Shown: piece after piece, positions 19,348 through 28,297 of the stretch
Numbering within the stretch: the first letter of the stretch is position 1
How the letters are laid out: each line of letters begins with the position of its first letter
From: Rivihabitans pingtungensis
GTDB taxonomy: Bacteria; Pseudomonadota; Gammaproteobacteria; Burkholderiales; Aquaspirillaceae
Assembly: GCF_003201855.1 (NCBI RefSeq)
Contig: NZ_QJKI01000015.1
Coordinates: 1-64,000 of the forward strand
DNA length: 64,000 bases
Direction of reading: 5' to 3'
Notes under the pieces: model-generated
Database searches by the model: none
Told to the model about the DNA's origin: nothing
The model's input: the letters and a program-made list of their open reading frames with translations, nothing else
Position numbers and translations under genes: made by a program

Positions 19348-20343
19348 ATGACATCCCTTGCGCACCGCGTGCGCCTGATTCTCACCCTGCTGGTCGCCCT
19401 GTCGCTGGGCCTGGCCGCCTGCTCTCCGGTGGCGCTGCACGCCTGGTGGAGCGAATCCAGCGCCCGCGCCCAGGGCTTTGCTCCGGCCCGACTCAGTCTG
19501 GCCCATGGCGGCCAGCTGGCTTATCGCGAAGCCGGTCACGGCCCTACGCTACTGCTGATCCACGGCTTTGGCGGCAATGGCCTTTTGCACTGGCGACACA
19601 CCATGAGCGAACTGGTCGAACAATATCACGTGGTCACTCCTGACCTGCTTGGCTTTGGCGACTCCCACGCGCCCGGGCCACTGACCCTGGATGCCCAGGT
19701 CGATGCGCTGATTGCCCTGATCGAAGCGCGCCGGCTGGGCGAGGTGCGGGTGGCGGGGATTTCCTACGGCGGCTTTGTCGCGCTGGAGCTGGCCCGGCGT
19801 CTGCCATTGAGCGTGCGTCGGGTGGTGTTGATCAACTCGCCCGGACCGATTTACCAGCCGGCCGACCTGCGCGCACTGGAGCGGCGTGCCCAGGTGCGTT
19901 CGGTAGACGAGTTGTTTGTGCCGCGCACCCCGGCCGAGCTGCGCCGGCTGATCGGCATGACCCGCACCCAGCCGGTGGATGCCAGCGACTGGCTGCTGGA
20001 CGATATGCTGGCGCGTTACTACCGTGGCCACGAAACAGGTATGCTGGAACTGCTGCACGATCTGCAAGCCAGTCAGGCACGCTACAGCCAGCGCCTGCTG
20101 GATGTCCGTCCGGCCAGCGTGGTGGTGTGGAGCGAAGGTGACGCAGTGTTTCCACCGCCCTTGGGCCGTGTGCTGGCTGAACACCTGCAAGCCCCGATGA
20201 TTCTGGTGGAAAACGCCGGCCACAGCCTGCTGGCCGATCAGCCGGCCATGGCCGTACAGGCGCTGCGCCTGGCGCTGTCGATGCCGCTGGACCCATCACG
20301 TACCGTGCGACTAGGGCCGACCGATGCGCCGATGGGGCCGTAG
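19348..20343 (+). CDS. Alpha/beta hydrolase lipoprotein
   Basis: The 331-residue protein has a lipoprotein signal with lipobox LAAC near residue 25, so it is probably membrane-anchored outside the cytoplasm. The hydrolase fold shows the oxyanion HGFGG motif, the nucleophile elbow GISYGGFVAL and a late histidine in NAGHSLLAD. The acid is probably the aspartate of WSEGDAVFPP. The substrate is unknown. It is convergent with ubiG; the two stops are only a few bases apart, with no terminator between. Confidence 0.85.
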   Translation: MTSLAHRVRLILTLLVALSLGLAACSPVALHAWWSESSARAQGFAPARLSLAHGGQLAYREAGHGPTLLLIHGFGGNGLLHWRHTMSELVEQYHVVTPDLLGFGDSHAPGPLTLDAQVDALIALIEARRLGEVRVAGISYGGFVALELARRLPLSVRRVVLINSPGPIYQPADLRALERRAQVRSVDELFVPRTPAELRRLIGMTRTQPVDASDWLLDDMLARYYRGHETGMLELLHDLQASQARYSQRLLDVRPASVVVWSEGDAVFPPPLGRVLAEHLQAPMILVENAGHSLLADQPAMAVQALRLALSMPLDPSRTVRLGPTDAPMGP

Positions 20344-20345
20344 GC

Positions 20346-21047
20346 TCAGCCGATGCGTCGGCAGCCCATCAGATAATTCACTGCGCTGTCCTCGCCCAGT
20401 CGATACACCTGGGTGAGCGGGTTGTAGCTCATGCCGCAGATGTCGCTGACATCCAGCCCGGCATGACGCGCCATGCGCGCCAGTTCGGACGGCTTGAGAA
20501 AGCGCGCGTATTCATGCGTGCCGCGCGGCAGCATGTTCAGCACGTATTCCGCCCCCAGCACCGCCAGTGCATAGCTTTTCAGATTGCGGTTCAGCGTGGA
20601 AAAACACACCGCGCCGCCCGGCTTCACCAGGGTGGCGCAGGCGCGCACCACGCTTTGCGGGTCGGGCACGTGTTCGAGCATTTCCATGCAGGTCACCACG
20701 TCAAACGACCCCGGCGCTTCGGCGGCCAGGTCTTCCACCGCCACACAGCGGTAGCTGACCGCCACGCCGGATTCCAGCGCGTGCAGCTGCGCCACCTTCA
20801 GCGACTTTTTCGCCAGGTCGATGCCCAGCACCTCGGCGCCGGCGCGCGCCAGCCCTTCGGACAAAATGCCGCCGCCGCAGCCCACGTCCAGCACGCGCTT
20901 GCCGGCCAGGCCGCCAGCCTGCTGGCTGATATAGTCCAGCCGCAGTGGGTTGATGTCATGCAGCGGCTTGAATTCGCTGCTGGTGTCCCACCATTTGTGG
21001 GCCACCTGGCTGAATTTTTCCAGTTCAGCCTGATCGACATTGCTCAT
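20346..21047 (-). CDS. ubiG: Ubiquinone biosynthesis O-methyltransferase
   Basis: The 233-residue SAM-dependent enzyme methylates the two ring hydroxyls during ubiquinone synthesis. Motif I is [19 protein letters not shown] with the acidic end of the next strand at [10 protein letters not shown]. The opening [17 protein letters not shown] and INPLRLDYI are UbiG-specific. The start is ATG 21047, preceded by AAGGACG. Two MITE copies separate it from the upstream amidohydrolase gene. Confidence 0.96.
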   Translation of the reverse strand: MSNVDQAELEKFSQVAHKWWDTSSEFKPLHDINPLRLDYISQQAGGLAGKRVLDVGCGGGILSEGLARAGAEVLGIDLAKKSLKVAQLHALESGVAVSYRCVAVEDLAAEAPGSFDVVTCMEMLEHVPDPQSVVRACATLVKPGGAVCFSTLNRNLKSYALAVLGAEYVLNMLPRGTHEYARFLKPSELARMARHAGLDVSDICGMSYNPLTQVYRLGEDSAVNYLMGCRRIG

Positions 21048-21095
21048 CGTCCGTCCTTAAAAACATCGGTCAACAATAGGGCCGTTGGGCATGCG

Positions 21096-21210
21096 CTCTG
21101 CCCATCACAGAACCCAGTGCAGCGTTCCTGGCGAGGCGTGTGACCGCAGACAGTGCAAGTCGTACGGCAAGGTCGGGTAACAACGCCAGGAGGGTTTTGC
21201 TAGCTGCGTT
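21096..21210 (+). repeat. TAAGAGCCGC-family MITE copy B1
   Basis: The left end is eroded (CATCACAGAACCCAGTGCAGCG). The core GTGACCGCAGACAGT and the right end CAACGCCAGGAGGGTTTTG are conserved. It abuts copy B2, forming a tandem pair upstream of ubiG. Confidence 0.85.
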
Positions 21211-21327
21211 AGAGTCGCTCACAAAACCCAGCGAAGCGGTCCTGGCTAGGCGTGTGACCACAGACAGTACGGGTAAGTACGGCAAGGTCAAACCACAACG
21301 CCAGGAGGGTTTTGTGTGCAGCTCTCA
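21209..21327 (+). repeat. TAAGAGCCGC-family MITE copy B2
   Basis: The left end is TTAGAGTCGCTCACAAAAC and the right end is GGAGGGTTTTGTGTGCAGCT. Its last bases contain the TGA stop codon of the minus-strand amidohydrolase, so the element sits exactly at the 3' end of that gene. Confidence 0.88.
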
Positions 21328-22638
21328 GCCGGCGATCTTGAGGCGCCAGGCCTCAGCCTTGCCCAACAGCTCGCCCTCATTCAGCGTCACCAGCTGGCGC
21401 TCGCGCAACAGCGCGCGGCCAGCCGCCCACACATGGCTGACCTGCTCGCGGCCGGCAGCGTAGACGATGTGCGAAATCGGGTCGAAGGTTGGCGCGGTTT
21501 CCAGCGCGCCCAGGTCCAGGGCGATCACGTCGGCGTCCTTGCCCAGCGCCACGCTGCCGGTGCGCGCCTCAATGCCCAGCGCGCGCGCGCCGTTCAGCGT
21601 GGCCATGCGCAGCGCGGTGGCGGCCGGCACGGCGGTCGGGTCTTGCGTGCCCACCTTGGCCAGCAGCGCGCTCATGCGCGTGTCGGCCAGCATGTCCAGC
21701 TTGTTGTTGGACGCCGCGCCGTCGGTGCCGATGCCGACATTCACGCCAGCGGCCAGCAACTTTTGCACCGGGGCGATGCCCGAGGCCAGCTTCATGTTCG
21801 AGGTCGGGTTGTGCGCCACCGACACGCCGTGATGGGCGGCCAGGGCGATTTCTTCGTCGTTCAGGTGCACCATATGCGCCGCCACCAGGCGCGGCGACAG
21901 CAGGCCCAACGCGGCCAGGCGCGCCAGCGGGCGCACCTGGTGCTCGGTCAGGCTGCCGTTGATTTCGTCCTGGGTTTCGTGGATATGGCAGTGAATCGGC
22001 AAATCCAGCTGCTCGGCCAGGGTGACCACCTTGCGGAAGGTGGCGTCGCTGACGGTGTACGGCGCGTGCGGGGCCAAGGTGAAAGTCACCATCGATTCGC
22101 CGACAAATTCGTCGCGCTCTTTCAGGCCCTTGTTGATGTAATCATCGGCGTTCAGGCCGTAATTGGTGGGGAATTCCAGAATCGAACAGCCGACAAAGGT
22201 GCGCATGCCGGCGGCCAGACCGGCGCGGGCCACTGCCGAATTGTAAAAATACATATCGTTGACCGTGGTGGTGCCGCTGCGAATCATCTCGGCCATGCCG
22301 ATCAGCGTGCCATCGTAGACAAACTCATCCGACACATGTTTGCCTTCGGCCGGCCAGATGTGGTTTTGCAGCCAGTCCATCAGCGCCAGGTCGTCGGCGT
22401 AGCCGCGCAGCAGGGTCATGGCGGCGTGGCAGTGCAGATTGACCAGGCCGGGCATCAGCACATGGCGCGGCAGGTGTACGGTTTCTTTGGCCGACACGGC
22501 GGCCACGCCTTCCGGCGGCACAATGGCGACAATCTTGCCATCGCGGATGGCCAGCGCGTGGTCGGCGAGCACTTCGCCATCGGTTTCAACGGTCACGATC
22601 CAGCGGGCGTGAATCAGCAGGTCTGCGGTCAGGGACAT
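21325..22638 (-). CDS. TRZ/ATZ-family amidohydrolase (SAH / methylthioadenosine deaminase type)
   Basis: The 437-residue metal-dependent deaminase has NLHCHAAMT (first HxH), HCHIHETQDE, NPTSNMKLASG and the metal-binding aspartate in GIGTDGAASNN. These are hallmarks of the MtaD branch that deaminates S-adenosylhomocysteine or 5'-methylthioadenosine. Beside ubiG, a role in clearing SAH from methyltransfer reactions is plausible but inferred. ATG 22638 has AAGG just upstream. The stop codon lies inside a MITE end. Confidence 0.88.
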   Translation of the reverse strand: MSLTADLLIHARWIVTVETDGEVLADHALAIRDGKIVAIVPPEGVAAVSAKETVHLPRHVLMPGLVNLHCHAAMTLLRGYADDLALMDWLQNHIWPAEGKHVSDEFVYDGTLIGMAEMIRSGTTTVNDMYFYNSAVARAGLAAGMRTFVGCSILEFPTNYGLNADDYINKGLKERDEFVGESMVTFTLAPHAPYTVSDATFRKVVTLAEQLDLPIHCHIHETQDEINGSLTEHQVRPLARLAALGLLSPRLVAAHMVHLNDEEIALAAHHGVSVAHNPTSNMKLASGIAPVQKLLAAGVNVGIGTDGAASNNKLDMLADTRMSALLAKVGTQDPTAVPAATALRMATLNGARALGIEARTGSVALGKDADVIALDLGALETAPTFDPISHIVYAAGREQVSHVWAAGRALLRERQLVTLNEGELLGKAEAWRLKIAG

Positions 22639-22767
22639 GGCGGCCTTCGTCAATAAATAGGGCATGCAAGCGCCGCGCGGCGCGCGGCAAAGGCAGGATT
22701 TTACCGCAATCGGCCCGGGGCGGCAGCGCAGCGGCATGATGCGGTTTCATGAAAGCATGAGTGGGAT

Positions 22768-22796
22768 AAAAAAAAGCGCGCCGGGGGAGGCGCGCC
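22768..22796 (-). terminator. Terminator of the TonB/solute-binding/di-heme operon
   Basis: Reading the minus strand, GGCGCGCC pairs with its complement around a short C-rich loop and is followed by a run of eight T. It lies about 25 bases after the di-heme oxidoreductase stop. Confidence 0.85.
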
Positions 22797-22820
22797 AAAC
22801 AGGGTGCAACAGGAGCCGGC

Positions 22821-24155
22821 TCAGCGACTGGCGACAAAGCGCAGCAGGGCGGCGCGGTCGGCGGCGCTGAAGCCTTCAAAGCGCAGACGGGCGCGGCGCG
22901 CTTCGCCGTCGTGCCACAGCACGGCTTCTTCCAGCGTGCGGGCGCGGCCGTCGTGCAGATAGCCTTCGCCCTCGCTGATGATGCGGGTGAGGCCCACGCC
23001 CCACAGCGGCGCAGTGCGCCATTCGCGGCCGCTGGCGGCAAAATCCGGGCGGCCATCAGCCAGGCCGGGGCCGATATCGTGCAACAGCAGGTCGGTGTAG
23101 GCGGCCAGCTCGCGCCCGGCCAGGCGCGGTGTGGCGGCCTGGGCGGCGGTGCGCAGGCTGGGCAGATGGCACACCGCACAGCCAGCGCGGGCAAACAGCA
23201 CCTGACCGCGCCGTAGCTCGGCCGCCGGCAGCGGACGCGGCGCTGGCGGTTCCAGCTGGGCCAGATAAAAAGTCACTGCGTCCAGCTGGCTGTCGTCCAG
23301 CTCGGGCGCGCCGCCGCTGGGCGCCTGCTGGCAGGCGGTTTGCACCGAGGTGCAGTTTTCTTGTGGGTGCAGCGCTGAGGTGATGCCCAGATCCCCCAAA
23401 AATGCGCCGGCGATTTGTTCGCGCAGACTGGCCATATTGGCCTTGTGGCCAAAACGTCCGACGGTGTGCTGCGACTGGCTGACGCTCCAGACTTGATTCA
23501 CCCGGCCGCGCACGCCATCCGGCTTGGCCTGGGCCGCGCGCGCCAGCAGGGTGTCGGCCGGCACCGCGTCGAGCAGGCCCATGCCGACCAACTGCTGACC
23601 CACGCGCGGCGAAGTCAGCACCTGGCCCAGCGGGCCGTAGGCCAGCTCGGCAAAGCGCAGTTGTGGCGCGCGCAGCGTGCGGCGCTCGCCGCTGACCAGC
23701 CGATGCTCGACCGGCCGCCAGCGCAGGCTGACCCGCCCTTCGCCGGGCACGCCGGGGATGCCTTCTTCGTTAAATTGATCGCCATACGCTGGATGCGGGC
23801 GCGGCCCGCCATGCGGCCCCTGGCCCGGAACTGACAGCCGCACCAGCATGGCCAGCATGCGCTCACCCAGCCGCTGCGGCGGCAGGCCACGGCCATTGCG
23901 GGCATGGCAGGACACACAAGCCAGCCGGTTGTACAGCGGCCCCAGGCCATCCACCTCACTGTCGCGCGCCGGCGCCGCCACCCAGCTTTGGTTGAACAGA
24001 CTGCGTCCACGGGTGAATTGCCCGCGCTCGTCCTCGCTCAGCCCCGGCATCGGCCGGGAAAACGCCTCACGCTCACCCGTTGCGCCATCCACGGCATGTG
24101 CCGCCATGCCGCCCAGGCTCAGCGCCAGGGCTAAAACCCATTGGCCGTGGCTCAT
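22821..24155 (-). CDS. Di-heme c-type oxidoreductase (DUF1111 family)
   Basis: The 444-residue protein has a Sec signal peptide (ALALSLGGMAAHA) and two CXXCH heme sites: CVSCH at 80-84 and CAVCH near 325. Family motifs include GDQFNEEGIPG, FGHKANMASL and HDIGPGLADG, so it is a periplasmic electron-transfer protein of the thiol oxidoreductase/DUF1111 type. The ATG at 24155 overlaps the stop of the solute-binding protein gene (ATGA), so the two are translationally coupled. An open frame continues upstream of 24155 but only as a shadow of that neighbour. The link with a TonB receptor suggests redox-coupled metal handling. Confidence 0.88.
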   Translation of the reverse strand: MSHGQWVLALALSLGGMAAHAVDGATGEREAFSRPMPGLSEDERGQFTRGRSLFNQSWVAAPARDSEVDGLGPLYNRLACVSCHARNGRGLPPQRLGERMLAMLVRLSVPGQGPHGGPRPHPAYGDQFNEEGIPGVPGEGRVSLRWRPVEHRLVSGERRTLRAPQLRFAELAYGPLGQVLTSPRVGQQLVGMGLLDAVPADTLLARAAQAKPDGVRGRVNQVWSVSQSQHTVGRFGHKANMASLREQIAGAFLGDLGITSALHPQENCTSVQTACQQAPSGGAPELDDSQLDAVTFYLAQLEPPAPRPLPAAELRRGQVLFARAGCAVCHLPSLRTAAQAATPRLAGRELAAYTDLLLHDIGPGLADGRPDFAASGREWRTAPLWGVGLTRIISEGEGYLHDGRARTLEEAVLWHDGEARRARLRFEGFSAADRAALLRFVASR

Positions 24156-25456
24156 GCGCTGACCCCCAACAGGCGCGCCGCCTGATCCAGCCGGGCGTCT
24201 ACTTGTTTGGCCCAGCGTGCCTCGTGGGCGCGGGCTTGCTGCTCGCTGTCGGCATTGTCGCGGCGGTTGGCGAACAGCTGTTGCAGCGCCGGCTGGCTGG
24301 CTTCTGCCTCGGTCAATGGCGCACTGACCAGCAGCGGCCACACCTTGCCCCACTGTGCCGGATCGCCTGCACGCAAGGCGCGCCATAGCGCCACCAAGCG
24401 GGCGTGTGGGCGCACGCAGGCCTGGCCAAACGCTGCCGCCACCAGCGCGGCGCGCGCCTGACCGACGCCATTGTCGTAGCGATAGCCGCCGCTGTCGGCC
24501 ACGGCAAACGGGTTGGCGTGGCCGGCGGGCAGCCGCGCATAGCTGGCCGGGCGCACCGGCAGCTTGCGGATGTCCGGGTGAGTCAGCAGCGCCTGGCCGT
24601 CGGCCGACAGCACAAAGCGGACAAAATCGCGCGCGCCGGCCGGGTTGGGGCTGCTGGCGGTGATGGCGATATGGCCGGGGTTGATGCCGCCCTGGCGTGG
24701 GTAAACAAAACGCAAGGGCGCGCCATTGGCGATGGCGGCGACAACAAAAAAGTCGATGGACAGGCCAATCGCCTTGCGTCCGCTGGCGATTTCTTCCGAG
24801 ACAAAACCGCCGCCGCGACCGATGAAATCGCCATTGGCGGCGATGGCGCTCCACAAGGCCCAGCCGGTGTCCCAGCCGTAAGATTGCAATGGGATGTCCA
24901 CCAGCACCGGGGCAAAGCCGACTTCCATCGGGTTGGGCAGCAAGAGCTGGCCGGCGTAGGCCGGCGCTGCCAGCTCTGGCCAGTCGCTGGGCGCAGCCAG
25001 ATTCAGCGCGGCCAGCCGGGTCGGGTTGAGCACAAAGCCGTAACCGGCGGTTTCGCTGGCGGTGTAATAACCATCGGCGTCGCGCAGCGGGCTGCCGCCC
25101 AGCCGCGCCGGCAGGCCGGTGAAATCCACGTTCAGGGCTTGCAGTGCACCGGCAGCCTTCAGTCGGGCGTAGGTGTTGGGCGAGGCGCTCCAGTACACGT
25201 CCACGCCATGCTGGCCGGGCTCCAGCAGATAGGGGCCGGCGTCGTGCGGCATGCGCCAGACCATACGCAGCCGGTAGTGCGGAAACGCCCGCTCGAAAGC
25301 CGCTTCCACACGCGACACCACGGCATCCGGGTAGGCGGTCAGCACGGTGATGTCGCGGCGCGGCGCGGCATGCAGCCACGGCGCCCAGGCGGCCAGCGCC
25401 AGCGCAGCGCCGCCACGCAATAGGGCCCGACGGGCAGGGGAAGGTGGAATGGACAT
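24152..25456 (-). CDS. Periplasmic substrate-binding protein, Fe3+-type ABC family, Tat signal
   Basis: The 434-residue protein opens with a twin-arginine type leader (PARRALLRGGAALALAAW). It continues as a type 2 periplasmic binding protein (ITVLTAYPDAVVSRVEAAFE; VDVYWSASPNTYARL; SIDFFVVAAIANGAPL). Relatives bind ferric iron or similar ligands for ABC importers. No permease or ATPase gene is adjacent, so it may work with a transporter elsewhere or act as a periplasmic shuttle for the TonB receptor upstream. GGAGAATGCC precedes the ATG. It is placed between the receptor and the di-heme protein on one strand. Confidence 0.82.
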   Translation of the reverse strand: MSIPPSPARRALLRGGAALALAAWAPWLHAAPRRDITVLTAYPDAVVSRVEAAFERAFPHYRLRMVWRMPHDAGPYLLEPGQHGVDVYWSASPNTYARLKAAGALQALNVDFTGLPARLGGSPLRDADGYYTASETAGYGFVLNPTRLAALNLAAPSDWPELAAPAYAGQLLLPNPMEVGFAPVLVDIPLQSYGWDTGWALWSAIAANGDFIGRGGGFVSEEIASGRKAIGLSIDFFVVAAIANGAPLRFVYPRQGGINPGHIAITASSPNPAGARDFVRFVLSADGQALLTHPDIRKLPVRPASYARLPAGHANPFAVADSGGYRYDNGVGQARAALVAAAFGQACVRPHARLVALWRALRAGDPAQWGKVWPLLVSAPLTEAEASQPALQQLFANRRDNADSEQQARAHEARWAKQVDARLDQAARLLGVSA

Positions 25457-25498
25457 GGCATTCTCCAGACAGATTCAGTTCAGGCTGCGTGGCGCCGG

Positions 25499-25585
25499 GC
25501 GTCGCTCACCCAACCCGGCGTAGCGATCCTGGCCAGACGACAGGGCCAGGCAAGCACGCCGGGCAGCTTGTGTCAGTAGCGCTTA
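25499..25585 (+). repeat. Eroded TAAGAGCCGC-family MITE remnant
   Basis: GTCGCTCACCCAACCC, GCGATCCTGGCCAGACG and a right end AGTAGCGCTTA match the family at both ends, with the middle shortened. It lies in the gap between the TonB receptor and the binding-protein gene. Confidence 0.5.
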
Positions 25586-27643
25586 AAACTGATACACCCC
25601 GTTGACAAACCACACCCGCCCCGGCATCGGATAACCGTCGCTCAACCGATAATTGGCGTCGAACAGATTGTTCACCCCGGCCTCCAGCCGCACATTGCGC
25701 ATGGCTTGATAGCCCAGCTTGACGTTGGCCAGGGCAAAGCCCGGCAAGGTGGTGTAGCTGGCCGTATTGCCGCTGCCGTAGGCCACCACCCGACCGCGTT
25801 CGGCATCCACCGACAGCTGGGCATCCCAGCGCTCGCTGGGTTTCCAGTTCAGGTAGGCAAACAGCTTGTGGCGCGGAGTGTCGGTCAGTGGGGTATCGCC
25901 GCTGCGGTTGTCGCGGTCCAGCCAGGTGTAATGGCCGCCCAGCTTCCAGGCGCTGCCCAGGGTTTGCTCCAGCTGCAATTCGACGCCGCGATGGCGCGCC
26001 TTGGCGATGTTTTGCAATTGTGTGCAGCTGGTGGCGGCGCCCATGCCGGGCTGGTTGCAGCGGCTGACCGGGGTGATGTTGACGCGCTGCATCAAGTCGC
26101 GGATGCCGCTGTGAAACAGCGCCGCCTGACCCTGCGCGCCACCCCAGGGCGAGCCCTTGATGCCCAGCTCCAGGTTCAGCGCAGTTTCTGGCGTCAGGCC
26201 GGCATTGGGCAGGCCGCTGCCCAAGGAGGCGGAGTAACGGTCTTTGATGGTGGGAAAGCGGGTCTTGCGCGCGGCGCTGGCATAGGCCACCGCGCCGCCG
26301 TGCAGGGTGTGGCTGAGCTCGGCCAGCCAGTTGTTGGCGGATGTGCTGCCGGTGGGCCAGTAATACACCTCTTTGGCGCTGCGGCTGTCGTGGCTGGCGC
26401 CCAGGCGCAACTGCCAGGCCGGCGCCAGCTGCCAGCGGTCTTCCAGCGCCAGCGAGCGGGTCAGGTCTTCATAGCGCTTGGTCAGCGTCAGGCCGTTGTC
26501 GGCGTGTTTGTCGATCTTGTGGTGATAGGCCAGGCTCAGCACATGTTGGTTGATGGCAAAGCTGGTCAGCTCGACAGAAAATCCGCTGGTGCTGTCGTTG
26601 TACCAGCTGGGAAAGTTGCTGGTGTTGCTCAGTTGCGTGCTGTAGCTGCCGGTGCTGTAGGCCAGAATCTTGTTGCGGTAGCTGTCGTGGTAAACGCGGG
26701 TTTTCAGCTGATGGGCGTCGCCCAGCGCGGTGTTGCTGATGAAGTAAGCGCTTTCCAGATCCCAGTACGGCCATTGCCAGAAGCGGCTGTTGGCGCCGCC
26801 GCCAATGCTCAGGTACTGGCCGGGCGCGTCGCCTGCGTAAGGTGGGTTGCCTTTGCGGCCGTCCTGGCGCACATAGCCCAGCGCGTATTCATCGCTGGCA
26901 TTGGGGGTAAAACCGAGCTTGAGCGAAATGCGGCTGTCGGTCTGGTAGGCGTTGTTGCGGTTGCCGCCGTCTTCCAGCGCGGTGCGGCTGGGGTTGCTGG
27001 CGCTGGTGGGCAAGGCGCGCACATCGTAGCTGCCAGACAGCGGAAAGCTATGGCTGTCGCTATAGCTGGCGCCCAGTTGCACATACCAGCTGTCCTGCCG
27101 ACTGCCCAGGTTCAGCGCGTATTGCTGACGGTTGCCCGCCGCCAAGCCGGCGCGGATATCGCCTTCCAGTTTTTCTGTGGGTTTGCGCGTCACCAGATTG
27201 ATGGCCCCGCCCAACGCGTTGGGGCCATACAGCAGCGAGGCGGCGCCCTTGTCGATGCGCACTTCCGCCAGGTCGGCAGTGGTAAAGCGGGAAAAATCCA
27301 CATAGCCGTCGTAGGGCACATAAGCCGGAATGCCATCGATGAACAGCGGAACCTGGCGGATATCAAAGCCGCGCAGGTAGACGGTGTCTTCGTTGCGGCT
27401 GTTGCGCGACACACTCAGGCCGGGCGTCAGCCCAACTGCCTCCCCCAGGGTGTCGCGGTTGAACTGGCGCAACAGGCTTTGGCTGATCACGGTTTGCTTG
27501 CTGGCCGGCGGCGTGGCACGCGGGCCAATCACCTCCACCACGCCCAGCTCAAAAGCGCCGCCATCGGCGGCCAGGGCTGGCAGACTCAAACTGGCGGCAG
27601 CGCAGCCATATAAACAGGCGCGCAGGGAAGGGGGCGTCATCAT
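25583..27643 (-). CDS. TonB-dependent outer membrane receptor
   Basis: The 686-residue receptor has a signal peptide ending near LSLPALA, a plug domain (VYLRGFDIRQVPLFIDGIPA; GAASLLYGPNALGGAINLVT) and a 22-strand type barrel ending in VNGVYQF with the terminal aromatic. A TonB box-like GVVEVIG follows the signal. GGAGAA lies ahead of ATG 27643; the next codon is also ATG. It heads an operon with a binding protein and a di-heme oxidoreductase, which suggests uptake of a metal complex. I see no convincing Fur box upstream, so iron control is unproven. Confidence 0.93.
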   Translation of the reverse strand: MMTPPSLRACLYGCAAASLSLPALAADGGAFELGVVEVIGPRATPPASKQTVISQSLLRQFNRDTLGEAVGLTPGLSVSRNSRNEDTVYLRGFDIRQVPLFIDGIPAYVPYDGYVDFSRFTTADLAEVRIDKGAASLLYGPNALGGAINLVTRKPTEKLEGDIRAGLAAGNRQQYALNLGSRQDSWYVQLGASYSDSHSFPLSGSYDVRALPTSASNPSRTALEDGGNRNNAYQTDSRISLKLGFTPNASDEYALGYVRQDGRKGNPPYAGDAPGQYLSIGGGANSRFWQWPYWDLESAYFISNTALGDAHQLKTRVYHDSYRNKILAYSTGSYSTQLSNTSNFPSWYNDSTSGFSVELTSFAINQHVLSLAYHHKIDKHADNGLTLTKRYEDLTRSLALEDRWQLAPAWQLRLGASHDSRSAKEVYYWPTGSTSANNWLAELSHTLHGGAVAYASAARKTRFPTIKDRYSASLGSGLPNAGLTPETALNLELGIKGSPWGGAQGQAALFHSGIRDLMQRVNITPVSRCNQPGMGAATSCTQLQNIAKARHRGVELQLEQTLGSAWKLGGHYTWLDRDNRSGDTPLTDTPRHKLFAYLNWKPSERWDAQLSVDAERGRVVAYGSGNTASYTTLPGFALANVKLGYQAMRNVRLEAGVNNLFDANYRLSDGYPMPGRVWFVNGVYQF

Positions 27644-28297
27644 GCGGGTTCTCCGGGTATGGTTGTATCTTTTTGTATATATCGATGGCCGTGTCGAATC
27701 GCCCGGCTTGATCTGGTTCTGCAAGTCATGTGCCAGCACATTGACTCAGTATTTTCCCGATTTTGTCATGTCGTTGTATAAATCACTACATAATGCTGTG
27801 CGCTTTGCGACAGAACGGCCCTGCCTGCCATGAGCGCCGCGTCCAAAACTCAGTGCCGTGCCCAAAACTCAGCGCCGCGATCCTGGCCAGATGCACGCGG
27901 GCCGTGCGAGAAGTGCGGCAGGCTTGGGCAAGCACGTCAGGGGGCATCACTACGAGGGAGTGCGCTCGGGCTGCCGGTGGACAGCGGTGGATATGCGCAG
28001 TTTTGTATTTTTGCGACCTGTTGTTTCACAAAAACACCAATCACCCAGAACAAAATTGCCAAAAATCCCCGTTCTGGGACAATAACGGACAAGCTGTCAA
28101 ACCATTCGCGCCGCCCAGGCCACCCTTTCCTGAGACTACGCGTCGTCCACGCCATCCGCCACGGTCGGCGCGGCAGGCTTGCGCCAAGAGCGCCGCCATT
28201 GCCCGCGCCCATGTTTGACATTCCAGATTTGAGCACCGACCTTGCCGCCCGGCCTTGACGCCGCAGGCGGCCGACCGTTTTTTCAGGAGCACCCAGA
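27644..28297. other. Divergent intergenic region, about 650 bp
   Basis: The side next to the TonB gene is AT-rich (TTTTTGTATATATCGATGG). Near 27830-27910 are two partial MITE left ends (CCAAAACTCAGTGCCG and CAAAACTCAGCGCCGCGATC). A promoter candidate for the LivK gene lies at 28056-28083. No gene is supported; short frames here lack start sites and family signatures. Confidence 0.5.
28056..28083 (+). promoter_or_regulatory. Possible promoter of first LivK gene
   Basis: TTGCCA (28056-28061) and GACAAT (28078-28083) are spaced by 16 bases, matching 5 of 6 and 4 of 6 consensus positions. The leader would be about 210 bases. Confidence 0.4.

Noticed and set aside
22821-25379. Single 852-codon minus-strand protein
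   Set aside because: Its first half is an out-of-frame shadow of the solute-binding protein. The real di-heme protein starts at 24155.
27763-28258. Small genes upstream of the first LivK gene
   Set aside because: Frames lack start signals and cross MITE debris and the promoter candidate.
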